A stretch of DNA of 64,000 nt from Caenimonas soli (GCF_013155545.1 NZ_JABJVV010000006.1:124001-188000), one strand, 5' to 3'. Shown: positions 22,333 to 35,313, counted from the stretch's first letter. The notes: generated by a model not told the origin, from the sequence alone. Made by a program: numbers and translations.

Positions 22333-22341
22333 CCCGCGGCT

Positions 22342-23550
22342 TCAGAACAGGTCCAGCGTACCGGGCTGGGGCGCGGGTTCCGCAATGCGGTGCGCCTGGC
22401 GCGGCGCGTCGGCTTTTGCCAGCTTGCCCACTCGCACACCCAGCAGCCGCAGGCGCCGCCCCAGGTCGACCCGCTTGAGGCATTGGCCCGCGACCTGCCG
22501 GATGGTCTTGCCATCGGCGGTGAATTCCTCGATGGTCTGGTCGCGCGTGGCAATCTGGAAGTCGTCGTAGCGCAGCTTGATGCCGATCGTCTTGCCCACG
22601 TAGCCCTTGCGCTGCAGGTCACCGGCCAGCTTCACGCACAGGTCGGTGAAGATGGCGCCCAACTCCGCCTTGTCGCGTACGGCGTGCAGGTCGCGATCGA
22701 AAGTGGTTTCGCGGCTCATCGACACCGGCTCGCTCTCGGTCACCACGGGACGGTCGTCACGGCCCCAGGCCGCGTCGTGCATCCAGGCGCCATAGGATTT
22801 GCCGAAGTTGTCGATCAGCCACTCGCGCTCTTGCGCCGCGATGTCGCCGATCGTGTGCAGATGCAGCCTGGCGAGCTTCATCTCCGCTTTGGGGCCTATG
22901 CCGTTGATCTTGCGCACGGGCAGCGGCCAGATCTTCGTTTGCACATCTTCCTGCCACACCACCGAGATGCCATTGGGCTTGTTGAATTCGCTGGCCATCT
23001 TGGCGATGAGCTTGTTGGGCGCGACACCGATGGAGCAGGTGAGTCCGGTCCTGTCGAAGATGGCGCGCTGGATCAAGCGCGCCAACGCGCGGCCGCCTTC
23101 GCGCTGGCCGCCGGGGACGTCCGTGAAATCGATGTACACCTCGTCCACGCCGCGGTCTTCGACCACGGGTGCGATCTCGGTGATGGTGTTCTTGAACAGG
23201 CGCGAGTACTTGCGCACCTCCTCGAAATCCACCGGCAGCACGATGGCATGCGGGCATAGTTTGGCCGCCTTCATCATGCCCATGGCCGACCCTACGCCGA
23301 ACTGGCGCGCGGGATAGGTGGCGGTGGTGATCACGCCGCGGCCCGCATAGTCCTTGAGCAGAGGAAAGGCCGACGCCGGGATTTCGCTCAACGGAAGATC
23401 CGCGTGGCGCTGCCGCACGATCTCGTCGACCCTGCGCCGTCCCCCGCCGATGACCACCGGCAAGCCCTTGAGCTGCGGGTAGCGCAGCAGCTCTACGGAC
23501 GCGAAAAACGCGTCCATGTCGAGGTGGGCGATGCGGCGCTGGACAGTCAT
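22342..23550 (-). CDS. dinB: DNA polymerase IV (DinB)
   Basis: A 402-residue Y-family translesion polymerase. It starts MTVQRRIAHLDMDAFFASVE, carrying the first catalytic aspartates; the second acidic pair is in DEVYIDFTDV. The helix-hairpin-helix segment is INGIGPKAEMKL and the little finger domain includes MSRETTFDRD. No clear beta-clamp-binding QLxLF sequence ends the protein; the terminus is TLDLF, a short version of that motif. It is probably damage-inducible, but no LexA box was found in the divergent region. Confidence 0.95.
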   Translation of the reverse strand: MTVQRRIAHLDMDAFFASVELLRYPQLKGLPVVIGGGRRRVDEIVRQRHADLPLSEIPASAFPLLKDYAGRGVITTATYPARQFGVGSAMGMMKAAKLCPHAIVLPVDFEEVRKYSRLFKNTITEIAPVVEDRGVDEVYIDFTDVPGGQREGGRALARLIQRAIFDRTGLTCSIGVAPNKLIAKMASEFNKPNGISVVWQEDVQTKIWPLPVRKINGIGPKAEMKLARLHLHTIGDIAAQEREWLIDNFGKSYGAWMHDAAWGRDDRPVVTESEPVSMSRETTFDRDLHAVRDKAELGAIFTDLCVKLAGDLQRKGYVGKTIGIKLRYDDFQIATRDQTIEEFTADGKTIRQVAGQCLKRVDLGRRLRLLGVRVGKLAKADAPRQAHRIAEPAPQPGTLDLF

Positions 23551-23622
23551 GGCGATATTTTGCGGCCTTGACCAAAACCGGCGCTTTGTGTGAAATCCGG
23601 AGGCACCTCCAGGAGCATAAGA

Positions 23623-24519
23623 ATGAAGAAATGGATCAAGTGGACCGTCGGCGTCGTCGGCGGGATCGTGGTACTGGCCGCCGGCGCGGCCGTGCTGGGC
23701 TATCAGCTGGCCGAACGCAAGATGACGCGTACGGTCGAGGTGCCGGTCAAGCCAGTGGCCTATGCCACCGAGCAGCGGGCATTGGAACGGGGCAAGTACC
23801 TGTTCGAGTCGCGCGGCTGCGTGGATTGCCACGGCGCCAACGGCGGCGGGCGCGAGTTCGTCAACGACGGCAAGGGCCTGCGCATCGCCGGTCCCGACAT
23901 CTCGCCCGGCGGCGCGACCGCCCGCTATCAACCCGAGGACTGGGTCCGCGCCATCCGCCATGGCGTGCGGCCCGGCGGCCGGCCGCTGATGGTGATGCCC
24001 AGCGAGGACTACAACCGTTTTACCGACCAGGACCTGGCCGCGCTGGTCTCCTATGTGCGCAGCCTGCCCCCGCAGCGCGGCAGCGCCGCGGTGGTCGAGT
24101 TCCCGCCGCCGGTGCGCATCCTTTACGGCTTCGGGGCCATCCAGGACGCGGCGGCCAAGATCGATCACTCGCTACCGCCGGCGCAACCGGTCCCGGAGGC
24201 CGTCAATGCGCAGCACGGCGCCTACGTGGCCAACATGTGCATCGGCTGCCATGGCGAGCACCTGTCCGGCGGCAAGATCCCGGGCGGCCCGCCCGACTGG
24301 CCGCCGGCGGCCAACATCACGCCCGGCGACAACAGCGCGATGAAGCGATATCCGGACGCCGGACAGTTCGTTGCGATGCTGCGTTCCGGCAAGCGCCCGG
24401 ATGGAACCCCGATCAAGGTGATGCCGTTCGAGTCGCTCTCGAAGATGAGCGACGTGGACACGCAGGCGCTTTACGAGTACCTGAAGACCGTGCCGCCCAG
24501 GAAAGAGGGTGGACGGTAG
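23623..24519 (+). CDS. Diheme c-type cytochrome, membrane-anchored
   Basis: A 298-residue protein with an N-terminal transmembrane anchor (about residues 5-27) and two class I cytochrome c domains. The heme-binding CxxCH motifs are in RGCVDCHGANGG and NMCIGCHGEHL, with candidate axial methionines in RPLMVMPSEDY and IKVMPFESL. It is exported and probably passes electrons in the periplasm. The nearest redox gene is the convergent LldD-type dehydrogenase, so a link to lactate oxidation is possible but unproven. Confidence 0.87.
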   Translation: MKKWIKWTVGVVGGIVVLAAGAAVLGYQLAERKMTRTVEVPVKPVAYATEQRALERGKYLFESRGCVDCHGANGGGREFVNDGKGLRIAGPDISPGGATARYQPEDWVRAIRHGVRPGGRPLMVMPSEDYNRFTDQDLAALVSYVRSLPPQRGSAAVVEFPPPVRILYGFGAIQDAAAKIDHSLPPAQPVPEAVNAQHGAYVANMCIGCHGEHLSGGKIPGGPPDWPPAANITPGDNSAMKRYPDAGQFVAMLRSGKRPDGTPIKVMPFESLSKMSDVDTQALYEYLKTVPPRKEGGR

Positions 24520-24529
24520 CCGGCGGCTT

Positions 24530-25678
24530 TCAGTGCGCGCCCGGCAGCAGGATGCTCTTGTCCACCGTGTTGATGTCGGTGCGGCCGCAGAAGGCCATCG
24601 ACAGGTCCAGTTCGTTGTGGATGATCTTCAGCGCGTATTCCACGCCTTCCTCGCCCATCGCGCCCAAGCCGTAGAGCATGGCCCGGCCGATGTAGGTGCC
24701 CTTGGCGCCCAGGGCGACAGCCTTGAGCACATGCTGGCCCGAGCGGATGCCGCCGTCCATGTGCACTTCGATCCGGCGTCCCACCGCTTCGACGATCTCC
24801 GGCAGCGCGGAGATGGAGGAAGGTGCGCCATCGAGTTGCCTGCCGCCGTGGTTGGAGACGATCAACGCGTCGGCACCGCTGTCCACGGCCAGCCGCGCAT
24901 CCTCGATGTCCTGGATGCCCTTGAGGATGAGCTTGCCGCCCCAGCGCTTCTTGATCCAGGCCACGTCGTCCCACGATAGCGCCGGGTCGAACTGCTTGGC
25001 GGTCCACTCGGACAGCGAGCCCATGTTGTCCACACCCTTGACGTGGCCCACGATGTTGCCGAACTGGCGGCGCTGGGTGCCCAGCATGCCCAGGCACCAG
25101 CGCGGCTTGCTCATCATGTTGAGGATGTTGGGGACGGTGAGCCTGGGCGGCGCGGACAGGCCGTTCTTCAGATCCTTGTGGCGCTGGCCCAGGATCTGCA
25201 GGTCCAGCGTCAGTACCAGGGCGGAGCAGTTCGCCGCCTTGGCACGATCGATCAGGTTTTCGATGAAGGGCCGGTCCTTCATCACGTACAGCTGGAACCA
25301 GAAGGGGTGGTTGCCCGTTTCCTTGGCCACGTCCTCGATCGAGCAGATGCTCATCGTGGAAAGGGTGAAGGGGATGCCGAACTTCTTCGCCGCCCGCGCC
25401 GCCAGGATTTCGCCATCGGCGTGCTGCATGCCGGTCAGGCCGGTGGGGGCGATTGCCACCGGCATCGCGACGTCCTGGCCGATCATCTTGGTGCGGGTGC
25501 TGCGGTTTTCCATGTTCACCGCCACCCGCTGGCGCAGCAGGATGCGATCGAAATCCGCCTCGTTGGCGCGATACGTGCTCTCCGTCCACGACCCCGAGTC
25601 GGCATAGTCGTAGAACATGCGCGGCACGCGTTTTTGCGCCAGCACGCGCAGGTCTTCGATGTTGGTGATCACGGGCAC
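24530..25678 (-). CDS. lldD: FMN-dependent alpha-hydroxy-acid dehydrogenase (LldD-like)
   Basis: A 382-residue member of the FMN alpha-hydroxy-acid oxidising family (L-lactate dehydrogenase/glycolate oxidase type). The active-site base and substrate arginine lie in VSNHGGRQLDG; FMN phosphate is bound by HMDGGIRSGQHVLKAVALGAKGTYIGRA. The N-terminal part has FYDYADSGSWTE. The membrane-associated lactate dehydrogenase LldD is the closest match, though mandelate or other 2-hydroxyacid substrates are possible. The symbol is given by family resemblance. Confidence 0.85.
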   Translation of the reverse strand: MPVITNIEDLRVLAQKRVPRMFYDYADSGSWTESTYRANEADFDRILLRQRVAVNMENRSTRTKMIGQDVAMPVAIAPTGLTGMQHADGEILAARAAKKFGIPFTLSTMSICSIEDVAKETGNHPFWFQLYVMKDRPFIENLIDRAKAANCSALVLTLDLQILGQRHKDLKNGLSAPPRLTVPNILNMMSKPRWCLGMLGTQRRQFGNIVGHVKGVDNMGSLSEWTAKQFDPALSWDDVAWIKKRWGGKLILKGIQDIEDARLAVDSGADALIVSNHGGRQLDGAPSSISALPEIVEAVGRRIEVHMDGGIRSGQHVLKAVALGAKGTYIGRAMLYGLGAMGEEGVEYALKIIHNELDLSMAFCGRTDINTVDKSILLPGAH

Positions 25679-25772
25679 GGCTTGCCTCCTTCTCGTGCCC
25701 GAATGCTAGCGGTTCACGCACCGCCTGGTTTGAAGAATTTTGGGCTGGGCCCCAAATTTGCTCACGCGGCCT

Positions 25773-26537
25773 TCACTCGCGCCCTCCGGCGCGGTCCTTG
25801 CCCAGCAGCGCCCCCAGCAGGTTCAAGGGCAGCGGAAAGACGATGGTCGACCCGCGATCGCCGGCCACCTGTGTCATGGTCTGGAGATACCGCAGCTGCA
25901 TCGCTTCCGGTTGCTGGGCGAGCATCTGGGCCGCTTCCAGCAGCGCCGCGGCGGCCTGTTTCTCGCCCTCGGCGTGGATCACCTTGGCGCGGCGTTCGCG
26001 TTCGGCCTCGGCCTGGCGGGCAATCGCCCGAACCATCGATTCGTTCAGGTCGATGTGCTTGATCTCCACGTTCGTGACCTTGATGCCCCAGCCGTCGGTC
26101 TGGGCGTCGAGGATGCGTTGCACGTCGATGTTCAGGCGTTCCCGCTCCGCCAGCATCTCGTCCAGTTCATGCTTGCCCAGCACCACGCGCAAGGTGGTCT
26201 GCGCCAACTGGCTGGTCGCCATCAGGTAGTTCTCCACCTGGATGATGGCTTTCTGTGGATCGATGACACGGAAGAACACCACGGCGTTGACCTTCACCGA
26301 CACGTTGTCGCGGGAGATGACGTCCTGCGGAGGCACGTCCATGGTCACTATGCGCAAGTCGACCCGCACCATCTTCTGGATGCCCGGGATCAGGATCACC
26401 AGCCCCGGCCCCTTGACCCGCCAGAATCTGCCCAGCTGGAACACCACGGCGCGTTCGTATTCACGCAGGATCCTGATCGACATGGCGAACAGGATCAGCA
26501 GCAGCAGCAGGAGTGGGGCAAATGTGAAGGCGGTCAT
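25773..26537 (-). CDS. Slipin (stomatin-like SPFH protein)
   Basis: A 254-residue SPFH/band 7 protein with an N-terminal membrane hairpin ([16 protein letters not shown]), the stomatin signature region ([34 protein letters not shown], quoted here only as a landmark at about residues 52-85) and a C-terminal helical oligomerisation segment. It forms detergent-resistant membrane assemblies in homologues. Its start overlaps the upstream nfeD stop by four bases; slipin-NfeD pairing is conserved across bacteria and archaea. Confidence 0.92.
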   Translation of the reverse strand: MTAFTFAPLLLLLLILFAMSIRILREYERAVVFQLGRFWRVKGPGLVILIPGIQKMVRVDLRIVTMDVPPQDVISRDNVSVKVNAVVFFRVIDPQKAIIQVENYLMATSQLAQTTLRVVLGKHELDEMLAERERLNIDVQRILDAQTDGWGIKVTNVEIKHIDLNESMVRAIARQAEAERERRAKVIHAEGEKQAAAALLEAAQMLAQQPEAMQLRYLQTMTQVAGDRGSTIVFPLPLNLLGALLGKDRAGGRE

Positions 26538-27973
26538 GGTGTGGGCCTTTCAATGGCTTCGGATTCGTTGTCGGCCTGCACTTCGAGTGTGAGCCCGCGC
26601 AGGCCGAGCACGCGGATGCGCTGGCCCGGCACCAGGGGCCGGCTGCTGGCCACCTTCCAGCGCTCGCCCAGGACCTCGGCCCAGGCTTCGCCATCGCCCA
26701 CCTGCAGTACCTCGCCCGACTGGCCGATCAGGGTTTCCCGGCCGCTGACGATGGGCCTGCGGCGCGCTTTGATTGCCATGCCGCCGCCGAGCAGGACGAT
26801 CGCCGCCGACGCGGCAGCGAGACCCAGGACCAAAGCCAGTGGTACACCGAATCCGGGCGTCTCGGTGTCGAACAGCAATAGACTCCCGGCGATCAGCGCC
26901 GCGACCCCGCCGGCACCCAGCACGCCGAAGGTCGGTGTGAACAACTCGGCTATCAGCAGCCCCATGCCGAGAAGGATCAGCGCCAGGGCTGCGTAGTTCA
27001 CCGGCAGCAGCTGCAACGCAAACAGCGCCAGCAGCAGGCAGATCGTGCCGACCACCCCCGGGACGCCATGGCCGGGCGAGGCGAATTCGAAGAACAGGCC
27101 ATAGACGCCGATCATCATCAGGATCAGCGCGACACTCGGATGGGTGATCGCCCCGAGCGCCCGTTGCCGCCAATCGGGCAGCCGGACCTCGAAGGCTGCG
27201 CCGCGGGTGGCGAGCGCGCGGTCGGTGGCCTGCACGCGCACCTTGCGGCCGTCGATCTGCGCCAGGAGGTCGGGCAGGTCCTTCGCGACCACGTCGATCA
27301 CCTTGGCCTTCAGCGCCTCGTCGGCCGTCAGGCTGACCGCCTCGCGAACCGCCCGCTCGGCCCACTCGGCGTTGCGGCCGCGCAGCTGCGCCAGGCCGCG
27401 GATGAAGGCAGCTGCATCGTGGACCTGCTTGGCGGTCATCGCATCTTGGGGGCCCTCGGCTGGGGCGCTGGACGCTGGGGCCGGCTTGGCGCCCCCCTTG
27501 GGCGTCTCGTCTTCCTTGGCGGGCGGCTTGCGCTCGATGCCGGGGAAACCGATCGCCACCGGCGTGGCAGCGCCCAAGGTCGTGGCGGGAGCCATCGCCG
27601 CGATATGCGCGGCGTACAGGATGTAGGTGCCGGCACTGGCGGCTCGCGCGCCCTCGGGGCTGACGTACACGGCCACCGGGATGGGTGACGCAAGGATGGC
27701 CTGGATGACCTGCCGCATCGAAGTGTCCAGCCCGCCGGGCGTGTCCAGGTTGATCACCACCAGCGGCGCGCCGGCTTCACCCGCCTTGTGTATGCCACGC
27801 TCCAGGTAGTCGGCGCTGGCGGGACCGATCGGGCCTTGCAGTTTGAGCACCGCGACGGGCGCAGCGGCAGCCGCCGCGGTCAGCGTTGCCAGTGCCAGTG
27901 CCGCGGCAAGCGTGCGCGCCAGCCATAGGCCGGCATGACGCCACCAATGGATTGCAGTGCTTGCAAAGCCCAT
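26534..27973 (-). CDS. NfeD-family membrane serine protease (long form)
   Basis: A 479-residue NfeD1b-type protein: signal or anchor (about 15-38), ClpP-class serine protease domain (about 40-230), four to five membrane helices (about 280-420) and a C-terminal OB-fold NfeD domain. The protease core has the strand [17 protein letters not shown] and the nucleophile segment [20 protein letters not shown]. Archaeal homologues cut stomatin partners. An alanine/proline-rich insert (about 160-180) is variable. It is upstream of and overlaps the slipin gene. Confidence 0.9.
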   Translation of the reverse strand: MGFASTAIHWWRHAGLWLARTLAAALALATLTAAAAAAPVAVLKLQGPIGPASADYLERGIHKAGEAGAPLVVINLDTPGGLDTSMRQVIQAILASPIPVAVYVSPEGARAASAGTYILYAAHIAAMAPATTLGAATPVAIGFPGIERKPPAKEDETPKGGAKPAPASSAPAEGPQDAMTAKQVHDAAAFIRGLAQLRGRNAEWAERAVREAVSLTADEALKAKVIDVVAKDLPDLLAQIDGRKVRVQATDRALATRGAAFEVRLPDWRQRALGAITHPSVALILMMIGVYGLFFEFASPGHGVPGVVGTICLLLALFALQLLPVNYAALALILLGMGLLIAELFTPTFGVLGAGGVAALIAGSLLLFDTETPGFGVPLALVLGLAAASAAIVLLGGGMAIKARRRPIVSGRETLIGQSGEVLQVGDGEAWAEVLGERWKVASSRPLVPGQRIRVLGLRGLTLEVQADNESEAIERPTP

Positions 27974-28052
27974 GCACGGACTATGCGCCTGTCCCTTGCG
28001 CCTTCCAATGGCCGTGCGCTATCCCATGCCCCCGACGGGGAATTGCAGAGGC

Positions 28053-29444
<1,392 letters not shown>

Positions 29445-29531
29445 GGCAGGTGAAGGAGGGCTTGCATACTGGTTCGCCCCGGGGTGGTTACGGCAAGGAT
29501 CACCAATAATCGGGCGGAAAGCCAGTTTCTG

Positions 29532-30563
29532 ATGAAAGATTCCCAAATATTATCGGCGTTCCCGGACGCCCCGGCCCAACCGCCGCCGCCGCGGCGGGCG
29601 CTGCTGTTCGACGCCTGCCATGTGGGGGTGATCCTGCGGGCCGTCCTGTTCGTGGAAACCGTGATGTCGGTCGGGGCTATGTTCGGCGCGACGAGCATCC
29701 AGGGCTGGCTGCTGCGCGTCTCGGTCCTGAGCGCCGCCGCCTTGCCGGCTACGCTGGCCTGGCTGATCGTGGCTTGCAGCCTGAAGAAGCTGCTGGCGCG
29801 GCTGGCCCCAGCGGTGCAGCAGGTGTTCGGCGTGTTGCTGGGCGCCGTGGCGGGCGTCTACGGCTGCGCCTTGCTTGCGCTGATTCAATTCGCCGGTCCG
29901 GTGCCCTGGGTTGCCTCGGCCTTCGCGGGCGCGCTGCTGTCGGCAGCCCAGGTGGCCGCGCTCGTGCTGCGTGCCAAGGGCCGCATGCCGGCGGACACCG
30001 CGGCCCGGTTGTCGGAGTTGCAGGCCCGCATCCGGCCGCATTTCCTTTTCAACACCCTCAACAGCGCGATCGCCCTGGTGCGCGAAGATCCGGCCCGGGC
30101 CGAGGCGATCCTGGAAGACCTGAGCGACCTGTTCCGCCACGCCTTGGTCGAGCCCGGCGAATCGGTGACGCTCGCCGAGGAAGTGGCGCTGGCACGGCGC
30201 TACCTGGACATAGAGCAGGTCCGCTTCGGCGAGCGCTTGCGCGTGGAGTGGGCGCTGGACCCCGCGGCGGGCGGCGCCAAAGTGCCGCCGCTGGTCCTGC
30301 AGCCGCTGGTGGAAAATGCGGTCAAGCACGGGGTGGAACCCAGCGCCGCGGGGGCGCAGGTGAAAATCAGCACCCAGCGTCGCAGCAGCACGGTCGTGAT
30401 CAAGGTGACCAATACCGTGCCTGGCGGCCAGGGCCGGCCTGGCCATGGCGTCGCGCAGGACAACGTGCGTGACCGGCTGCGGCTGCTGCACGACGTGCAA
30501 GGCCAGTTCCAGACGGTGCTCAAGGACGGCATCTACCAGGTACGGTTGGAGGTGCCGGTTTGA
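29532..30563 (+). CDS. Sensor histidine kinase, AlgZ/LytS type
   Basis: A 343-residue membrane histidine kinase with four hydrophobic helices in residues 30-160 and a His_kinase domain. The phospho-accepting histidine is in [15 protein letters not shown], the N box is [14 protein letters not shown], and the G region includes [16 protein letters not shown]. It is followed by its LytTR response regulator after 16 bases. Position beside argH and upstream of hemC matches the Pseudomonas algZ (fimS)-algR locus, but the regulon is not known. Confidence 0.92.
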   Translation: MKDSQILSAFPDAPAQPPPPRRALLFDACHVGVILRAVLFVETVMSVGAMFGATSIQGWLLRVSVLSAAALPATLAWLIVACSLKKLLARLAPAVQQVFGVLLGAVAGVYGCALLALIQFAGPVPWVASAFAGALLSAAQVAALVLRAKGRMPADTAARLSELQARIRPHFLFNTLNSAIALVREDPARAEAILEDLSDLFRHALVEPGESVTLAEEVALARRYLDIEQVRFGERLRVEWALDPAAGGAKVPPLVLQPLVENAVKHGVEPSAAGAQVKISTQRRSSTVVIKVTNTVPGGQGRPGHGVAQDNVRDRLRLLHDVQGQFQTVLKDGIYQVRLEVPV

Positions 30564-30579
30564 GGAGGCAATCGATCCC

Positions 30580-31317
30580 ATGAGTTTGCAAGTGCTGGTG
30601 GTGGACGACGAAACCCTGGCGCGCTCGCGCCTTCGCACGCTGCTGGGGGAGTGCGATGCGCCATCGGCCACGGTCGGTGGCGAGGCCGCCAACGCGGTGC
30701 AGGCCATGGATCTCCTGCGGCGCCTGCAATTCGACGCCGTGCTGCTGGACATCCACATGCCGGGCGCGGACGGCCTGGCCCTGGCCCAGGCCCTGCGCTC
30801 GCTGGCGCGGCCGCCGGCCGTGGTATTCGTCACCGCCCACACGGAACACGCGGTGGCGGCGTTCGAGCTGGAGGCAGCGGACTACCTGACCAAGCCGGTG
30901 CGCCTGGAGCGTTTGCAGGTCGCCCTGCAGAAGGTGGAGCGGCTCGTGCAGGCCCAGGGCGGCGTGCTGGACGCGACGCCGGAAGTTCTATTGATCCAGG
31001 ACCGCGGCCGTACCGAGCGTGTGCCGCTGGCGGAAGTGTTGTATTTCAAGGCCGAACTCAAGTACATCACTGTGCGCACGGCCTCCAGGAGCTATATTCT
31101 GGACGCGTCGCTGAGCGAGCTCGAAGAGCGCTACGCCGCGCAGTTCCTGCGGGTTCACCGTAACGCCCTGGTGGCGCGGCGCGCCATTCGCGCGCTCGAA
31201 AAACACTTCGATCCCGAAGAGGGCGAGGGATGGGCCGTGCGCTTGAACGGCATCGACGAAGTGCTCGCGGTATCGCGGCGCCAGCTCAGTGCGGTGCGCG
31301 AGGCAGTGGCAGCCTAG
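30580..31317 (+). CDS. Response regulator, AlgR/LytTR type
   Basis: A 245-residue response regulator. The receiver domain (1-120) has the acidic pair VVDDE, the phospho-acceptor aspartate in VLLDIHMPGADG, Thr in FVTAHTEHAV and Lys in YLTKPVRLE. The C-terminal LytTR DNA-binding domain spans about 140-240 (RTERVPLAEVLYFKAELKYITV ... FLRVHRNALVARRAI). A strong GAGGAGG site precedes the ATG at 30580. It is partner of the upstream kinase. Confidence 0.93.
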   Translation: MSLQVLVVDDETLARSRLRTLLGECDAPSATVGGEAANAVQAMDLLRRLQFDAVLLDIHMPGADGLALAQALRSLARPPAVVFVTAHTEHAVAAFELEAADYLTKPVRLERLQVALQKVERLVQAQGGVLDATPEVLLIQDRGRTERVPLAEVLYFKAELKYITVRTASRSYILDASLSELEERYAAQFLRVHRNALVARRAIRALEKHFDPEEGEGWAVRLNGIDEVLAVSRRQLSAVREAVAA

Positions 31318-31339
31318 GCAGTATCACAAAGAGGCATCC

Positions 31340-32509
31340 ATGGACGAACCAGACAACTACGGTCCTCCCGTCGCCGCCCCAATGGCCGCCGACCCCGAGG
31401 ATCCTTCGCACGCGCTGCTGCACGTGCCGGTGAACGTGCGCAGCGCGACGCTTGTGTTGCTCGCCGTGCTGGCCGTGCTGGCCGCCCTGAAGTGGGCCAG
31501 CCCCTTCTTCATTCCGCTGATGCTCGGCTTGATGTTCAGCTATGCCCTGTCGCCCATTGTCGACACGCTTGAGCGCTGGCGTATCCCGCGCGCCATTAGC
31601 GCGGCGGTGCTGATCCTCGGAATGCTCGGCGGCGCTGCCGGCTCGGTTTACGCCTTCAGCGACGATGCCAACCAGTTGCTGGAGTCCCTGCCTGCGGCAG
31701 CCAAGAAACTTCGCGACTCGGTGCGGGTACGCGGCGACCGCACCGACACCCTGAGCACGGTCCAAAAAGCGGCCGACCAGCTCGAGCAGGCGGCCAACGA
31801 AGCCAGCGCCGTCGCCCCGGCCACCCGGGGCGTTCAGCGGGTGATGATCGAGAAGCCGCGCTTCGACATCCGCGATCACCTCTGGAACGGAACCATCGGC
31901 CTGGCCAGCCTGATCGGGCAGATCGTGGTGGTGACTTTCCTTACCTATTTCCTGCTGTTGTCGGGTGATACCTTCAGGCGCAAGCTGGTGAAGATCACCG
32001 GCCCCAGCCTGTCGAACAAGAAGATCACCGTGCAGGCGCTGGATGAGATCACCACCCAGATCCAGCGTTATCTGCTGGTGCAGCTGCTGGCAAGCGTCGT
32101 CGTGGGAATAACCACGGGCCTCGCGTTCTGGGCCATGGGGCTGAACCACGCCGTGGTTTGGGGCATCGCGGCGGGCATCCTGAATCTCGTGCCTTACATC
32201 GGTTCCATCGTGGTCACGGGCGCGGCCGCGCTGGTCGCATTCCTGCAGTTCGGCGAGATCAACATGGCGCTGGCGGTGGCCGGGATGTCGCTTTTGATCA
32301 ACACCGTGGAAGGAAACCTGCTGGTGCCCCTGCTGACCAGCAGGGCCAGCCGCATGAACCCCGTGGCGGTCTTCATCGGCGTCCTCGGGTGGGGCTGGCT
32401 CTGGGGCGTCTGGGGCTTGTTGCTGGGCATTCCCATCCTGATGGTGGTCAAGGCCATCTGCGACCGCGTCGACGACCTGAAGCCGGTGGGGGAACTGCTC
32501 GGCACCTAA
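31340..32509 (+). CDS. AI-2E family transporter
   Basis: A 389-residue polytopic membrane protein of the AI-2E/PerM (UPF0118) family with about eight hydrophobic segments. The family motif region is [19 protein letters not shown] ... [18 protein letters not shown]. Members include exporters of autoinducer-2 and Na+/H+ antiporters; the substrate here is unknown. It starts 22 bases after the AlgR-like gene, so it may be in that operon. Its stop overlaps the convergent ppc stop. Confidence 0.88.
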   Translation: MDEPDNYGPPVAAPMAADPEDPSHALLHVPVNVRSATLVLLAVLAVLAALKWASPFFIPLMLGLMFSYALSPIVDTLERWRIPRAISAAVLILGMLGGAAGSVYAFSDDANQLLESLPAAAKKLRDSVRVRGDRTDTLSTVQKAADQLEQAANEASAVAPATRGVQRVMIEKPRFDIRDHLWNGTIGLASLIGQIVVVTFLTYFLLLSGDTFRRKLVKITGPSLSNKKITVQALDEITTQIQRYLLVQLLASVVVGITTGLAFWAMGLNHAVVWGIAAGILNLVPYIGSIVVTGAAALVAFLQFGEINMALAVAGMSLLINTVEGNLLVPLLTSRASRMNPVAVFIGVLGWGWLWGVWGLLLGIPILMVVKAICDRVDDLKPVGELLGT

Positions 32510-35313
32510 CCGGTGTTGCGCAACCCCGCCGCGATCCCGTTGATCGAGATGTGGATGCCGCGCCGGGCCCGGTCGTCGAGCTTGCCCTCGCGGTAGCGGC
32601 GCACCAACTCGACCTGCAGGTGGTGCAGCGGATCGATGTACGGAAAGCGATGGCGGATGGAGCGTTGCAGGGCCGGGTTGGTCGCCAGGCGTTGCTTCTC
32701 GCCCGTGACGAGTTGCAGCGCCTCCACCGTCCGATGCCACTCCGCTTCGATCGTGGCGAAGATGCGCTTGCGCAGCCGCACATCGGTCACCAGTTCGGCA
32801 TAGCGTGACGCCAGCGCCAGATCGCTCTTGGCCAGCACCATGTCCATGTTCGACAGCAGGGCCCGGAAGAACGGCCATTGCTTGTACATCTTCTGCAGCA
32901 GGGCCAGGGCTTCGCGCCGGTCCTGATGGGGATTGGCGGTCAGGAATTCGTGCACTGCCGTGCCGAAGCCGTACCAGCCCGGCAAGGTCAGGCGGCACTG
33001 GCCCCAGCTGAAGCTCCAGGGGATGGCGCGCAAGTCCTCGATGCGCTGCGAAGCCTTGCGCGATGCGGGCCGAGAGCCGATGTTCAGCTCGGCGATTTCG
33101 CGGATCGGCGTCGAGCCGAAGAAGTACTCGGTGAATCCCGGGGTCTCGTAGACCAGGGCGCGGTAGGCGGCCATGCTCGCCTGCGAGAGCGCTTCGGCGG
33201 CCACCGAGAACGCCTTGGGCGCCGTCTTGGTCGGTTGCAGCAACGTCGCCTCCAGCGTGGCGGCAACCAGTGTTTCCAGGTTGCGCCGGCCGATCTCGGG
33301 GTTGGCGTATTTCGAGCCGATCACTTCGCCCTGCTCGGTGAGCCGAATCTGCCCGCGCACGGTGCCGGGCGGCTGGGCCAGGATGGCCTGGTAGCTGGGG
33401 CCGCCGCCGCGGCCCACGGTGCCGCCGCGGCCATGGAACATGCGCAACTGGATGTTATGAGAGTTGGCCAGTTCGTCGAACAGCTCCACCAGCGCGATCT
33501 CGGCGCGGTACAGCTCCCAGTTGCTGGTGAAGATGCCGCCGTCCTTGTTGCTGTCGCTGTAGCCCAGCATGATGTCCTGCTCGGCGCCCGAGCGCTGCAC
33601 CAGTTTCGCGATGCCGGGTAGCGCATAGAACTCGCGCATGATCGGCGCCGCGTTGCGCAGGTCGTCGATGGTTTCGAAAAGGGGCACGACGATCAGGTCG
33701 GCCGTCGCCTTGTCGTCGAGCGTGCCTTGCAGCAAGCCCACTTCCTTTTGCAGCAGCAGCACCTCCAGCAGGTCGCTGGCGGTTTCCGTGTGGCTGATGA
33801 TGTAGTGGCGGATCGCCTGCGCGCCGAATCGCTCGCGCATCCGCTTGGCCGTTTCGAAGATCGCGATCTCCGCGCGCGTGTGCTCCGAGTAGTGCCCGCC
33901 GATCACGCGCAGCGGCCGCGCGTCCGCCAGCAGCTTCACCAGCAATGCGCGCCGTGCGGCTTCCTGCAACTTGCCGTAGTGGGGTTCGATCCGCGCCACA
34001 GCCAGCAGCTCGGCGATCACCGCCTCGTGCTGGTCCGAGCTTTGCCGCAGGTCCACCGTCGCAAGATGAAAGCCGAATACTTGAACCGCGCGAATCAGCG
34101 GATGCAGCCGCTGCTGCACCAGCGCCGAGCCGTGGTGGGCCAGCAGCGAGTCTTCGATCGTGTGCAGGTCGGCGAGGAACTCCTCGGCCAGCAGGTAGGG
34201 GTTTTGCGGCGGGATGGCGTGGCGCGCGGCGTCGCCGCCGGTGAATTCCTTCAGCGTGGCGGCCAGGCGCGAATACATGCCCGCCAGCGCGCGGCGATAG
34301 GGCTCGTCCAGCCGATGCTCGTTGGCATCCGGCGAGCTGTCCGCGAGCGCCCGCATTTGCGGCGTGACACCTACCAGCATCGCCGACAGTGAGAGCTCAC
34401 CGCCCAGGTAGTGCACTTCGGTCAGGTAATGCCGCAGCGCCACCTCGCACTGCCGGCGCAACGCGTACTCCAGCGTTTGCGCGCTGACGTTGGGATTGCC
34501 GTCGCGATCGCCGCCTATCCACTGGCCCATGCGCAGGAAGCTTGCTACGGGGTGCTGGCCCAGCTCGCGCTCCAGGTCGGCGTAGATCTTGGGAATCTCG
34601 CGCAGGAAGGTGGCCTCGTAGTAGGAGAGGGCGTTCTCGATCTCGTCGGCGACGGTGAGCTTGGTGAAGCGCAGCAGGCGTGTCTGCCACAGCTGCAATA
34701 CGCGGGCACGGATCTGGGCCTCGTTCGCCGCCAGCTCGCGCGGCGCCAACGCGTCCTTGGGCAGGGCGCGGGCCTTGACCTCGTCGCGGCCCGCCAGCAG
34801 GTTGGCGATGTCGCGCTCGGCGTCGAGGATGCTCTTGCGCTGCACCTCGGTCGGGTGGGCGGTCAGTACCGGGGACAAATAGCTTTGCGCCAAGGTCTGC
34901 GACACCGTCTTGGCGGCGATGCCGGCCCAGCGCAGCCGGGCCAGCGCCACTTCGATGCTGCCTTCCTGCGTGTCGCCGGCCCGCTCATGGATGGCGCGGC
35001 GGCGGATGTGGTGCCGGTCCTCGGCCAGATTGGCCAGGTGGCTGAAGTAGGTGAAGGCGCGGATCACGCTCACCGTCTGCTCGCCGGAAAGCGATTTCAG
35101 CAGGCTTTTCAGCGCCTTGTCTGCCTCGTGGTCGGCATCGCGGCGGAAAGACACCGAGAGCTTGCGAATGCGCTCGACCAGCTCGAAGGCATCGTCGCCC
35201 TCCTGCTCGCGGATCACGTCGCCCAGGATGCGTCCCAGCAGGCGGATGTCCTCCACCAGGGGGCGTTCGTTGTCCTTGGCTCGCCGTGAGGGCGATTCCG
35301 GGGCGGTCGACAT
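32506..35313 (-). CDS. ppc: Phosphoenolpyruvate carboxylase
   Basis: A 935-residue anaplerotic enzyme that carboxylates PEP to oxaloacetate. Signature 1 with the catalytic histidine is [13 protein letters not shown]; signature 2 is [18 protein letters not shown]; the glycine-rich loop is [14 protein letters not shown]. The C-terminus ends in the conserved NTG. The ATG at 35313 ([18 protein letters not shown]) is preferred over 35355. It is divergent from hemC and convergent with the AI-2E gene. Confidence 0.97.
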   Translation of the reverse strand: MSTAPESPSRRAKDNERPLVEDIRLLGRILGDVIREQEGDDAFELVERIRKLSVSFRRDADHEADKALKSLLKSLSGEQTVSVIRAFTYFSHLANLAEDRHHIRRRAIHERAGDTQEGSIEVALARLRWAGIAAKTVSQTLAQSYLSPVLTAHPTEVQRKSILDAERDIANLLAGRDEVKARALPKDALAPRELAANEAQIRARVLQLWQTRLLRFTKLTVADEIENALSYYEATFLREIPKIYADLERELGQHPVASFLRMGQWIGGDRDGNPNVSAQTLEYALRRQCEVALRHYLTEVHYLGGELSLSAMLVGVTPQMRALADSSPDANEHRLDEPYRRALAGMYSRLAATLKEFTGGDAARHAIPPQNPYLLAEEFLADLHTIEDSLLAHHGSALVQQRLHPLIRAVQVFGFHLATVDLRQSSDQHEAVIAELLAVARIEPHYGKLQEAARRALLVKLLADARPLRVIGGHYSEHTRAEIAIFETAKRMRERFGAQAIRHYIISHTETASDLLEVLLLQKEVGLLQGTLDDKATADLIVVPLFETIDDLRNAAPIMREFYALPGIAKLVQRSGAEQDIMLGYSDSNKDGGIFTSNWELYRAEIALVELFDELANSHNIQLRMFHGRGGTVGRGGGPSYQAILAQPPGTVRGQIRLTEQGEVIGSKYANPEIGRRNLETLVAATLEATLLQPTKTAPKAFSVAAEALSQASMAAYRALVYETPGFTEYFFGSTPIREIAELNIGSRPASRKASQRIEDLRAIPWSFSWGQCRLTLPGWYGFGTAVHEFLTANPHQDRREALALLQKMYKQWPFFRALLSNMDMVLAKSDLALASRYAELVTDVRLRKRIFATIEAEWHRTVEALQLVTGEKQRLATNPALQRSIRHRFPYIDPLHHLQVELVRRYREGKLDDRARRGIHISINGIAAGLRNTG

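Noticed and set aside
22342..24168. 608-residue DinB with a long N-terminal extension
   Set aside because: The extension is antisense to the diheme cytochrome gene; the standard DinB start is at 23550.
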